Shown here piece after piece: positions 16,898 to 24,478 of a DNA stretch of 64,000 bases; within the stretch, counting starts at the first letter, position 1, and each line of letters begins with the position of its first letter. The stretch lies in the NCBI RefSeq assembly GCF_001044395.1, contig NZ_JANU01000001.1, positions 62,001 through 126,000 of the forward strand, read 5' to 3'. The position numbers and the translations under genes are program-made. This stretch comes from Caenimonas sp. SL110 (GTDB lineage Bacteria; Pseudomonadota; Gammaproteobacteria; Burkholderiales; Burkholderiaceae_C). A model generated the notes under the pieces. It had not been told where the DNA came from and did no database searches. It saw nothing but the letters and a program-made list of their open reading frames with translations.

Positions 16898-17259
16898 ACA
16901 CGGATGCTGCTTCTGCGCGCCTGGCCGGCGCTCCCACCTCGGCGCAGGTGATCAGCCTGGTCGAACTCAATGGTGAACCCGCACATCGGGCCTCATCAGC
17001 GGACGCGAAAGTCCTGGACGACTACAACCCGCTGCACGCGGTACGCACGCGATTGCAGGTCTGCGTCGGCGAAACCGAGCTCACCGTGGGCGAACTGCTG
17101 GGCGCCCGCGAACACCAGGTGCTCGTGCTGGACCGCACGGTCGATCAGGCGGTCGATCTCATGCTTGAAGGCAAGGTCGTGGCCCGTGGACAACTGGTGG
17201 CGGTGGACGGCAGCTTCGCACTGCGCATCACCGAACTTCCTCATCCGCTGCGGACCTGA
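16894..17259 (+). CDS. fliN: FliN, C-ring protein
   Basis: 121 residues with one SpoA domain at ~45-118 (PLHAVRTRLQVCVGETELTV ... GQLVAVDGSFALRITEL), the standard FliN architecture. FliN binds FliH and helps bring the ATPase-chaperone-substrate complex to the export gate, a role independent of motility. The ATG overlaps the stop of the FliM-like gene (ATGA). The downstream gene fliO starts two bases after its stop. Confidence 0.9.
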   Translation: MNTDAASARLAGAPTSAQVISLVELNGEPAHRASSADAKVLDDYNPLHAVRTRLQVCVGETELTVGELLGAREHQVLVLDRTVDQAVDLMLEGKVVARGQLVAVDGSFALRITELPHPLRT

Positions 17260-17261
17260 TC

Positions 17262-17747
17262 ATGACTACCTTCCGCTGCAAGACGCGCAACCGGGTGGCT
17301 GCGCTCGCCCTGTTCATCAGCAGTGCCGCATGCCTTGCGCAACCGGCGACGCCTGCGGTTGCGGCTTCCGTACCGGTGTCGGCGTCGGCCCCCGCATCGG
17401 CCCCCGCATCGGCGTCGGCTTCTGCATCCAGCTTTCCCGGCATACCCCTGCAGCGCGATGAGACATCGGCGTCCAATGCGCAATCCGCGTTGTTTGCGGT
17501 GCTCTTTCTGCTGGCGATCGCCAGCGCTGGCTTCTTCCTGGTCAAGCACCGCGGGCGTGTCGCTGCGCAGTCCCCGGGCTCGATGCCGCGCATCGTGAGC
17601 CGGACATCGCTGACAAATCAGGCCAGCCTGCACACCGTCGAATGGGACGGCAAAGAGCTGCTCCTGGGGGTCACTGCCAACGGCGTTTCCCTGTTGGCGC
17701 AGCGCGCCTTGCAGCGAGACAACGCGGCCAGCGAAGTGTCCCGATGA
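17262..17747 (+). CDS. fliO: FliO-like export-gate assembly protein
   Basis: 161 residues with an N-terminal hydrophobic stretch, a low-complexity Ala/Ser/Pro region (about residues 30-56), one membrane helix at ~75-95 (ALFAVLFLLAIASAGFFLV), and a small C-terminal domain with TSLTNQASLHTVEWDGKELL, as in FliO. FliO helps FliP assemble. The spacing and the fliO-fliP order support the call. The stop overlaps the fliP start. Confidence 0.87.
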   Translation: MTTFRCKTRNRVAALALFISSAACLAQPATPAVAASVPVSASAPASAPASASASASSFPGIPLQRDETSASNAQSALFAVLFLLAIASAGFFLVKHRGRVAAQSPGSMPRIVSRTSLTNQASLHTVEWDGKELLLGVTANGVSLLAQRALQRDNAASEVSR

Positions 17748-18442
17748 AGCTCGCGCGGATTTCCATGGCGGTTGCGCTGATGGTCGCGCTGCCGGCGCTG
17801 GCAGCTGCATCCGAAGAAACATCGCAGGCCGTGCGGGTGGTGTTGGGCATGACAGTGCTGGCGATCTTGCCGGCACTGCTCGTGTGCCTGACTGCCTTCA
17901 TGCGGATCGTGATCGTGCTGTCGATGCTGCGCCATGCGATCGGCATGCCAGAGACGCCGCCCAACACGGTCGTGATCGGCCTGGCGCTTTTCCTGACGCT
18001 GTTCACGATGTCGCCGGTGCTGCAGACCCTCAACGACAGCGCGGTTCAACCCTTCATGTCTGGAAGCATTGGTGTTGACGCGGCCTACCAGAAGGGCAGC
18101 GCGCCGCTGCGCGAATTCATGGTGCGCCAGACGCGCGAGCAGGACCTGGCGCTCATGGTGGAGCTGTCCAAAGCCAAACGCCCCGAAAGCATGGCGGACG
18201 TCAGCAACGTGCAGCTCATTCCGGCTTTCATGTTGTCCGAACTGCGTGCCGCATTCCAGATCGGCTTCGTGGTGTTTCTGCCTTTCCTGCTGATCGACCT
18301 GATTGTGTCCAGCGTTTTGATGGCTTTGGGAATGATGATGATGCCGCCGACGACAGTGGCGCTTCCCCTGAAGGTCTTGATGTTCGTGCTGGTCGATGGA
18401 TGGGCGCTGATCCTCAAGGCGCTGGTGGGCTCGTTTCACTGA
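17744..18442 (+). CDS. fliP: FliP, export gate protein
   Basis: 232 residues from ATG 17744. It begins with a signal-peptide-like segment ending AAASEE, then the FliP helices with ILPALLVCLTAFMRIVIVLS and GMPETPPNTVVIGLALFLT. The C-terminal part contains QIGFVVFLPFLLIDLIVSSV and ALPLKVLMFVLVDGW, diagnostic for FliP/SctR. It forms the core export pore. fliQ and fliR do not follow, which is unusual; the sigma factor gene comes next. They may lie upstream of flhB outside the window. Confidence 0.96.
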   Translation: MKLARISMAVALMVALPALAAASEETSQAVRVVLGMTVLAILPALLVCLTAFMRIVIVLSMLRHAIGMPETPPNTVVIGLALFLTLFTMSPVLQTLNDSAVQPFMSGSIGVDAAYQKGSAPLREFMVRQTREQDLALMVELSKAKRPESMADVSNVQLIPAFMLSELRAAFQIGFVVFLPFLLIDLIVSSVLMALGMMMMPPTTVALPLKVLMFVLVDGWALILKALVGSFH

Positions 18443-18448
18443 ACCCTC

Positions 18449-19231
18449 ATGGCGCTGGACACCCTTGATCCTGTAGCACGCTGGTCGGTCGATGAGGTGC
18501 TCGACGAGGCGAAGTTGTGGGAGCTGTTTCGCGTGCATCGCAGCGACGCCGCGCGCCAGAAGCTGATTGCCCTGCACATGCCGGCGGCGTCCACGCTCGC
18601 AAGGGTCTGCTACTCGAAGCGAATTCACGACGAGATCGAATACGACGACTACCACCAGCTGGCAGCCGTGGGCCTGCTCGAATCGCTGGACAGGTACGAC
18701 CCCCAATTCGGGGTCCAGTTCAAGACCTTCGCCGCGCAGCGCATGCATGGCTCCATCATTGACGGCATCGCGCGCCTGACCGAGAAGCAACAGCAAATTG
18801 CTGCCCGACAGCGGGCAGAGGCCAAGCGACGGGCCGTCATCAAGGAAGCGGCCGACGCGCCGGCCAAAGGCGTACGCAACGCTGAACAGGCGCTGCGCTA
18901 TGTGGCCGAGGTCGGCATCGCCTTTGCCCTGTCGTGGATCCTCGATGGCACGGGCATGATCGAAGCGGACGACTCACCCGCACAGGGACCGGGCGTCCAG
19001 CACTTCTACCGCAATGTGCAACTGCGTGAACTACGGCAGCGGATTGCGCAGATCGTTGAAACATTGCCACCGCAAGAGCGGCGCGTGATCCGCTCGCACT
19101 ACTTCCAGGAAGTGGCGTTCGAGGAGATCGCGGCCACCATGCAATTGACCCGCGGGCGGATTTCGCAGATCCACCGGCGGGGCCTGGAGCTGATCAAAGA
19201 CCGATTGCGACCCCGTGATATTTGCTGTTGA
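18449..19231 (+). CDS. fliA: FliA-type sigma-28 factor
   Basis: 260 residues. Region 2 is visible as RYDPQFGVQFKTFAAQRMHG and region 4 as LPPQERRVIRSHYFQEVAFE followed by a helix-turn-helix with TRGRISQIHRRGLELIKDRL. This is the FliA class that normally transcribes filament, motor and chemotaxis genes. No gene for the anti-sigma factor FlgM is present in the window. It starts six bases after fliP. Possible targets are genes for secreted proteins, including those at 20980-23165, although no clear sigma-28 promoter was recognised there. Confidence 0.85.
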   Translation: MALDTLDPVARWSVDEVLDEAKLWELFRVHRSDAARQKLIALHMPAASTLARVCYSKRIHDEIEYDDYHQLAAVGLLESLDRYDPQFGVQFKTFAAQRMHGSIIDGIARLTEKQQQIAARQRAEAKRRAVIKEAADAPAKGVRNAEQALRYVAEVGIAFALSWILDGTGMIEADDSPAQGPGVQHFYRNVQLRELRQRIAQIVETLPPQERRVIRSHYFQEVAFEEIAATMQLTRGRISQIHRRGLELIKDRLRPRDICC

Positions 19232-19257
19232 CCTGTTTGCATTGAAAGCCTGACCCG

Positions 19258-20370
19258 ATGAATTCCACACCTGCCCTGTCACGCCCCGATCGCCTCTCGC
19301 GCCTTGAATCGCTGTTGCAGCACGATCCGGACAACGAGTTGCTGCTGGCCGACACCGCCGAGGCCGCCATCGCTGCGGCGCAATTTGATCGGGCCGGCGA
19401 ACTCATACAGGCGGGCTTGCGCCTCTCCGGCAACCCGGCGGCATGGCAGTTCAGGCGTGCCACGCTTTGTATTGCGCAACGTCGCCTGGACGAGGCGCGC
19501 GACATCCTTGCGCAGCTCGAAGCGTCCAACGGCCCGCATCCCGCGATTTCGCACAACCTGGCGTATGTCGAATTCCTGCGCGGCAACCATGCCGCCTGCG
19601 CAGCGCTGTTGAAGCCCTTGCTTGCTGACGAAGACACGGCCCTGGCTGGCGCGGAGCCTGCCGCTCACGCGCTGTGGCTGCGTGCCATGCATCACACGGG
19701 CGCCCTGCAGGAGGCGTGGGACTGGTCGATCGCGCGCATCTCGTCTGGAAAGCTGGGTCCGCAGGCCTGTGGTGTGGCCAGCCTGATCGCGCTCGATCTT
19801 TCGCGGATTGACGATGCGGCGCGGCTGTCGCAGCGCGCGCTCGATGCGGGGGTGAACCAGGTGGAACCGTTTGTGGCGCGCGCAGGTGCCGCGTTGGCGG
19901 CGCAGGACACCGCCCTGGCAAGGCAGCTGTTGCAGCAAGCCCTGGCGCTGAGTCCTGGCGACGGAAGAACCTGGTCGAGCCTGGGTTTTGCGGCCTTGCT
20001 TGACCGGCAATTCGATGAGGCGCGTGGGGCGCTTGAGAATGCCCTGGGAACGATGGGCGAGCATGTCGAGACCCTGCAAGCGCTGGGTTGGGCCTGCGTG
20101 ATGTGCGAGGACCTGGGCGCTGCTGCCGCCGCGCTGGACAAGGCGATTTCGCTCGATGGAGCCAGTGCCCAGGCGCACGGCGCTCGCGCCGTCGTTCACG
20201 CGCTTGCGGATGAAGGGGATCAGGCTCGCGCAGCGGTCCTTCGCGCCTTTGCCCTGGATGCTTCATGCGTCACTGCACGATTTGCGCAGGAGCTGCTGGC
20301 GGGTCATCAGGAGGGTGTGCGTGAGCTCACGCAGTTCGCGACGACAGGCGGTCGTCGCACGATTCACTAG
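19258..20370 (+). CDS. TPR-repeat protein at the end of the flagellar-type operon
   Basis: 370 residues with no signal peptide. Helix-turn-helix TPR-like repeats run throughout; clear ones are at ~18-85 (AAQFDRAGELIQAGLRLSGN) and ~205-310 (DTALARQLLQQALALSPGDG; DRQFDEARGALENALGTMGE; EDLGAAAAALDKAISLDGAS). TPR proteins act as protein-binding scaffolds. In T3SS loci TPR chaperones (SycD/LcrH class, ~160 residues) serve translocators, but this protein is much longer, so that role is only a possibility. It follows the sigma-factor gene by 26 bases in the same direction. Confidence 0.7.
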   Translation: MNSTPALSRPDRLSRLESLLQHDPDNELLLADTAEAAIAAAQFDRAGELIQAGLRLSGNPAAWQFRRATLCIAQRRLDEARDILAQLEASNGPHPAISHNLAYVEFLRGNHAACAALLKPLLADEDTALAGAEPAAHALWLRAMHHTGALQEAWDWSIARISSGKLGPQACGVASLIALDLSRIDDAARLSQRALDAGVNQVEPFVARAGAALAAQDTALARQLLQQALALSPGDGRTWSSLGFAALLDRQFDEARGALENALGTMGEHVETLQALGWACVMCEDLGAAAAALDKAISLDGASAQAHGARAVVHALADEGDQARAAVLRAFALDASCVTARFAQELLAGHQEGVRELTQFATTGGRRTIH

Positions 20371-20372
20371 GG

Positions 20373-20801
20373 TCAGCTGGCGGGCTGCGCGTCGGCTGCC
20401 TGGAGCAGAAACTGTGCGGCGTCGTTTGCCGCTCTTGCGATGTCGGGATCGCTTTCCATCTGCAGTTGCACATGGTCGAGCATCACCGCAAACGTCGGAT
20501 CGTTGGCCAGTGCCTGTCCGAGTTCAGACAGGATCACGGTTTCCAGGAACATCCGGAAAGCCTTGCGTCCGCGCTGCGAGTCGTTGGCGTCGATCGCGCG
20601 AATTCGCCCGGCCACGATTGCCGCTATATCAGGGGAAGCGGAGGACGCAGGCGATGCTGTCGTTGGGGTTGTCGCCGGCAGGGACAGCCCGGAACTCTTG
20701 CGCGTGCTCGCTGAAGTGCCAGCCTGACGGCGTTCGCGCAGCGACGCAACCTGCACTCTGATCAGTGCGGCAAGCTGGCTGGCGGGGTCGATTGCACTCA
20801 C
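20373..20801 (-). CDS. Hypothetical protein, minus strand, inside the T3SS-like locus
   Basis: 142 residues from a GTG at 20801 preceded by GGAAGGA. The N-terminal half is Ser/Thr/Ala-rich and likely disordered. The C-terminal half is helical, with FRMFLETVILSELGQALAND and FAVMLDHVQLQMESDPDI. I do not recognise the family. The helical segment faintly recalls the rod-binding N-terminal part of FlgJ, which is otherwise missing here, but by eye this is not enough for a call. It ends two bases from the TPR gene end and is the only gene in the locus on the opposite strand. Confidence 0.6.
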   Translation of the reverse strand: MSAIDPASQLAALIRVQVASLRERRQAGTSASTRKSSGLSLPATTPTTASPASSASPDIAAIVAGRIRAIDANDSQRGRKAFRMFLETVILSELGQALANDPTFAVMLDHVQLQMESDPDIARAANDAAQFLLQAADAQPAS

Positions 20802-20979
20802 GTTGGCGTCCTTCCGAGACCATCATATAGGAGCGGGTTTCCCCTCCCGAAAACGCGCAAAACGGCCCACTTATTGCACGTGCATCTCTATAGACTCGCA
20901 CCGGTTTGCTTGGGGGCGGATTGCCACCTGCAAACCAAGCGAGTGTTCTTCATTCATCCCGTATCCAGAGACCACCGAC
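20802..20979. promoter_or_regulatory. Divergent intergenic region before the chaperone gene
   Basis: 178 bases between the minus-strand hypothetical gene and the plus-strand chaperone gene must hold both promoters. A perfect 10-base palindrome TGCACGTGCA lies at 20875-20884, followed by a -10-like TATAGA at 20889-20894 on the plus strand with no good -35. On the minus strand TATGAT (20822-20827) could be a -10. No recognisable sigma-28 promoter or PIP box was found. Confidence 0.3.
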
Positions 20980-21441
20980 ATGCCGTATTCGAGTTTCAGG
21001 CAATTCGCAGCCGCGCTTTGCGATGTCGCTGGTATTGCGGTTCCCGAACTGACGCCGGACTCCAACGGGCTCGTTGCATTCCACGTTGTGGTCGATGAGG
21101 TGATCGTGAATCTCGCCCAGCTCGACATGGCCAACAACGATGAGGCCTTCATTCTGGTCACGTTCGGTGCGGCGCCCCAGGACCAGGAACTCGAAGTTCT
21201 CCGGGTGATGGGCGATGCCAATTTCACCATGATGTCCGCCGGCTCGCCCGTGATGTGCCGCGACCCCGATTCGGGTGAGGTGATCCTGCGTAAATCGATA
21301 TCACTTGGCGCAGTTGACGCACGAAGCGTTCTCGATTCGATCGTCCAGCTGGCGCAACTGGCCAGGCACTGGCGCGCCGATCCCACCCTCGCGCAGATTG
21401 CTGAACGCGATGCAGTGTTCGACCCTCAACGTTTCGCTTGA
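20980..21441 (+). CDS. CesT/Tir-type type III secretion chaperone
   Basis: 153 residues, acidic, matching CesT-family size. The start SSFRQFAAALCDVAGI, then a VAFHVVVDEVIVNLAQLD strand pair, FILVTFGAAPQDQELEVLRV and the C-terminal helix VDARSVLDSIVQLAQLARHW follow the class I chaperone pattern (alpha-beta-beta-beta-alpha-beta-beta-alpha). Such chaperones bind the N-terminal part of one effector and deliver it to the ATPase. The gene is coupled to the following membrane-protein gene, its likely client. The ATG at 20980 is preferred; an upstream in-frame extension to 20803 looks non-coding. Homology was judged by eye. Confidence 0.72.
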   Translation: MPYSSFRQFAAALCDVAGIAVPELTPDSNGLVAFHVVVDEVIVNLAQLDMANNDEAFILVTFGAAPQDQELEVLRVMGDANFTMMSAGSPVMCRDPDSGEVILRKSISLGAVDARSVLDSIVQLAQLARHWRADPTLAQIAERDAVFDPQRFA

Positions 21442-21458
21442 ATGACAGGCAAGAGATC

Positions 21459-23165
21459 ATGTCCCCTCATTCCCCGACTCCACCAGGTTCTCCCTCAGCT
21501 GCCCGATCTGCGGCCCGCCGCCAGCTTCCACGCGATGACGAGTCCGTCATCGATATTCCAGGGAGTGGTTCGCCCGGGGCAGACGATCCGGCTGCCGATG
21601 CGGATGCGGATGCGCAGGCGGCAATCCGGCAAGTGCGCAGAACCTGCACCTCACGGCTGTGCAGCCGCGTGGCCAGTGCATTTGCCAGCGTAGGCGGCGC
21701 GAGTGTCGCTACGGGTGTGCGCGACACGATCTTTCAGGCGACGGGCGGATTGACCGCCCAGGCGCTCAGGGCAGCTTCGATCAGTGCCATGGGCGAGCGG
21801 GGTAATCCCGTCTACAACTCGGGAGGCGCCCTCAGCATCGGATTGAATCTCCTGGTCGGTGTGCCTTTTTTGATCTACGCGGGCTACCGGACCGGGCTCA
21901 TTCTTGCCAATGCCGCGCCGCAGGCGTGGCGCGGCGAGTCCGCCAGGACAGGCATCCGCATCGCGGGCTTCGTTCTGGTTGCCGTCGTTCCGCTGGCTGC
22001 AGCCGTGAGCCTGGCCTTGACTGTCGAGCAACAAGAAGAGGATGCCAACGCGGACCAACTGTTCGAGTTCTTTGCATTCATCGCGGCTACCAACGCTCGC
22101 TGCGCAGGCCAGATCTTTCGGGATGCACAGAACCACCTGAGCCGCGGCTTGATGCCGGTCGCGGTCATCACTGACCGCGATGGACATGGCATGGCCGACT
22201 CGCCGGACTACACCCGTTATCACTGCCTGCGCCTGGGGACGTTGACGGCTGTTTATTTCTGCATGGTCCTGTTTTACCGGTGGGTCGGGCAGACCTCCTT
22301 GCAGGACGCCTATGGATTGCCGGTCTCCAGGCGAGGTTCTTTCGGCGAAGTCTTCGGCTCGAACATGGGGCTGGTCACCGTGGCCGCCATCGTCGAGGGG
22401 ATCGACGGCATCATGGGGCCCCTGGTGCAGCGGCTGGCCCTGAGCAAGGTCGGTGGCACGGTGAGCTACTCGCCGGCGACGGGTGAGTTCCTCAGCCTGT
22501 TTGCGACGCGCGAAGCCGCCAGCCAGAGCCTGGACATTGTCATCGTCAATGGCTTCATGCGGACCTCCTTTTTCTTCCTCGTCGATCCGCTGGCGGCATT
22601 CGCGGCCCGGGCGCCCATTGGAAGCGCCCTGCGCGTCGGATTGCAGGGCGTCGCCGTGGTTCCCCATGCCGCGTCGGAGGCACGGGGGCACGTGGCGCAG
22701 CGCTGTCTTGCAGAAGAAGACCGCCAGCGCATGGAACAGGAGCGGCGTGAGTTCTTCAACGAGTATGGCGTTCAATACAACAGCGGCGAACCCAGCGTGG
22801 TGTCAGTGGCATCGCAGCAGCGCATGAGGCACGTGCGGCAACCCAATTCGGAAAATGTTTTCGATCGCCATCCCGAAGCAGTGGTGACCTGGCATTCTTC
22901 ACCCCGAACGCAGACCGCCTGGCCACCCAGTTTTCAGCAGAGTCTCAACTCGGAAGACGCGATGCGAAACATCCGGGTCGACGGTGTCGATGCGCAGGAC
23001 GACATGTCGGCCAGCAGGTCGAATTTTCCACCGCTGGGCACAACACCCCGCCCCAGTGCCAGTGTGGGCGGATTGCCGATGCACATGCACCTGTCAGACC
23101 CGGAGCGCTTCGTTGAACGAAAGATTCCCGAAGCACCACGGCGCCCGGCGCCGCGCAGGAAGTGA
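21459..23165 (+). CDS. Large membrane protein, candidate type III-secreted effector or translocator
   Basis: 568 residues from the ATG at 21459. A TTG at 21438 overlapping the chaperone stop is an alternative that adds seven residues. The first ~60 residues are rich in Ser, Pro and Ala and then Asp, as in secreted T3SS substrates, with no Sec signal peptide. Hydrophobic segments lie at about 125-145, 166-188, 258-274, 301-323 and 364-383. The last ~160 residues are polar, with many Pro, Arg and Gln. I recognise no family. Pairing with a CesT-type chaperone and a size near that of Tir suggest a secreted membrane-inserting effector (inference). A bacterial inner-membrane protein is the alternative. 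Confidence 0.65.
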   Translation: MSPHSPTPPGSPSAARSAARRQLPRDDESVIDIPGSGSPGADDPAADADADAQAAIRQVRRTCTSRLCSRVASAFASVGGASVATGVRDTIFQATGGLTAQALRAASISAMGERGNPVYNSGGALSIGLNLLVGVPFLIYAGYRTGLILANAAPQAWRGESARTGIRIAGFVLVAVVPLAAAVSLALTVEQQEEDANADQLFEFFAFIAATNARCAGQIFRDAQNHLSRGLMPVAVITDRDGHGMADSPDYTRYHCLRLGTLTAVYFCMVLFYRWVGQTSLQDAYGLPVSRRGSFGEVFGSNMGLVTVAAIVEGIDGIMGPLVQRLALSKVGGTVSYSPATGEFLSLFATREAASQSLDIVIVNGFMRTSFFFLVDPLAAFAARAPIGSALRVGLQGVAVVPHAASEARGHVAQRCLAEEDRQRMEQERREFFNEYGVQYNSGEPSVVSVASQQRMRHVRQPNSENVFDRHPEAVVTWHSSPRTQTAWPPSFQQSLNSEDAMRNIRVDGVDAQDDMSASRSNFPPLGTTPRPSASVGGLPMHMHLSDPERFVERKIPEAPRRPAPRRK

Positions 23166-23183
23166 GTTCGGCCTCTCGCCCGG

Positions 23184-24350
23184 TCACATCCCCGAGAGCG
23201 CGCGCATCTCGCTGATCAGGTCAGCCTTGCCCTCGAAGCCGATGCCCGGCAGGTCCGGCATGACGATGTGTCCGTCTTCGACACGCACACCATCAGGAAA
23301 GCCGCCGTAGGGCTGGAACAGGTCGGGGTACGACTCGTTTCCGCCCAGGCCCAGGCCAGCTGCGATGTTCAATGACATCTGGTGGCCGCCATGCGGGATG
23401 CAGCGGTCCCAGCGCCAGCCGTTTTCCTTGAGCATGTCGAGCGTGCGCAGGTATTCGACCAGGCCATAGCTGAGCGCGCAGTCGAACTGCAGCCAGTCGC
23501 GGTCTGGCCGCATGCCGCCGTAGCGAATAAGGTTGCGCGCATCCTGCATCGAAAAGAGGTTTTCGCCTGTGGCCATCGGATGCGGGTAGTGCTCGGCCAG
23601 CCGGGCCTGCAGTTCGTAGTCGAGTGGGTCGCCTGCTTCTTCGTACCAGAAGAGCTTGTAGTCGCGCAGGGCCCTGGCATAGGCGATGGCCGTTTCCAGG
23701 TCGAAGCGGCCGTTGGCATCGACTGCCAGCCGGCAGCCCGTGGGAAGCATTCGCAGCACGGCTTCGATGCGCTTGCAGTCATCGGCCAGCGGTGCACCGC
23801 CGATCTTCATTTTCACGACGTTGTAGCCGCGGTCGAGGTAGCCCTGCATTTCGGCGGTCAGGCCTTCAATGCCTTTGCCGGGGTAGTAGTAGCCACCGGC
23901 TGCATAGACGAACACGCGCGGGTTGGCCTCCAGGCCGCGCTGTTCGGCCAGCAGGCGGAACAGGGGTTTGCCTGCGATCTTGGCGACGGCGTCCCACACG
24001 GCCATGTCGATCGTGCCCATCGCGACCGAACGTTCGCCGTGGCCGCCGGGCTTTTCGTTCTTGAACATCGTCGCCCAGACCTTGTGCGCATCGAGGTTGT
24101 CGCCGGCCTCGTTGATGAGGCTGGCTGCGTCGGCTTCCATGATCCGGGGGATGAACCGCTCGCGCATCAGGCTGCCTTGCCCGTAGCGACCGTTGGAGTT
24201 GAAGCCGTAGCCGACAACGGGCTTGCCGTCGCGGATCACGTCGGTGATGACGGCCACGAGGCTGAGCGTCATTTTGGAAAAGTCGATGAAGGCGTTGGCG
24301 ATGGGGGAGGCGATGGGAGCGGTGCGCTCCCTGATTTCGACGATGCGCAT
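23184..24350 (-). CDS. tarD: D-tartrate dehydratase-like enolase superfamily enzyme
   Basis: 388 residues from ATG 24350; an upstream in-frame extension lacks conservation. It closely resembles the characterised Bradyrhizobium D-tartrate dehydratase (389 residues), as I recall that sequence. Key residues appear at a constant offset of two: Lys100, the KMK pair Lys180/Lys182, metal ligands Asp211, Glu237 and Glu263, and His320. Expected reaction: D-tartrate to oxaloacetate and water, with Mg2+. Motifs YGFNSNGRYGQG, PGGHGERSVA and CIPHGGHQMSLN are visible. It is divergent from the LysR gene, its likely regulator. The 18-base gap to the convergent effector gene marks the edge of the secretion locus. 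Confidence 0.88.
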   Translation of the reverse strand: MRIVEIRERTAPIASPIANAFIDFSKMTLSLVAVITDVIRDGKPVVGYGFNSNGRYGQGSLMRERFIPRIMEADAASLINEAGDNLDAHKVWATMFKNEKPGGHGERSVAMGTIDMAVWDAVAKIAGKPLFRLLAEQRGLEANPRVFVYAAGGYYYPGKGIEGLTAEMQGYLDRGYNVVKMKIGGAPLADDCKRIEAVLRMLPTGCRLAVDANGRFDLETAIAYARALRDYKLFWYEEAGDPLDYELQARLAEHYPHPMATGENLFSMQDARNLIRYGGMRPDRDWLQFDCALSYGLVEYLRTLDMLKENGWRWDRCIPHGGHQMSLNIAAGLGLGGNESYPDLFQPYGGFPDGVRVEDGHIVMPDLPGIGFEGKADLISEMRALSGM

Positions 24351-24445
24351 GGTGGTGTAGGTCCGTGTTTTCTGGGGATGGCTTGTACGGTAAGAGGGCA
24401 ATGGTGCCGGGTTTTGTGCCATCGCTGAAGTGCTAATATTTCGCG

Positions 24446-24472
24446 TCAGCCATTCCATGATGAGATGGCTGA
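24446..24472. promoter_or_regulatory. Inverted repeat, candidate LysR operator
   Basis: Perfect 8-base arms TCAGCCAT and ATGGCTGA are separated by 11 bases, immediately upstream of the LysR start at 24479 in the divergent tarD-lysR region. A -10-like TAATAT lies at 24434-24439. Position and symmetry suit autoregulation by the LysR protein and control of tarD. Confidence 0.5.
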
Positions 24473-24478
24473 TTCCTG

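Noticed and set aside
20803-20979. In-frame upstream extension of the chaperone gene
   Set aside because: It would run to the divergent gene start and lacks conservation; the ATG at 20980 gives the normal chaperone length.
20802-20979. Sigma-28 promoter or PIP box ahead of the chaperone gene
   Set aside because: No TAAA-N15-CGATA-like or TTCG-N-TTCG pair at acceptable spacing could be found by reading.
1-23165. Non-flagellar injectisome instead of a flagellar-type system
   Set aside because: Rod, hook, P-ring and L-ring genes (flgB, C, E, F, G, H, I) are present, and there is no secretin or needle gene.
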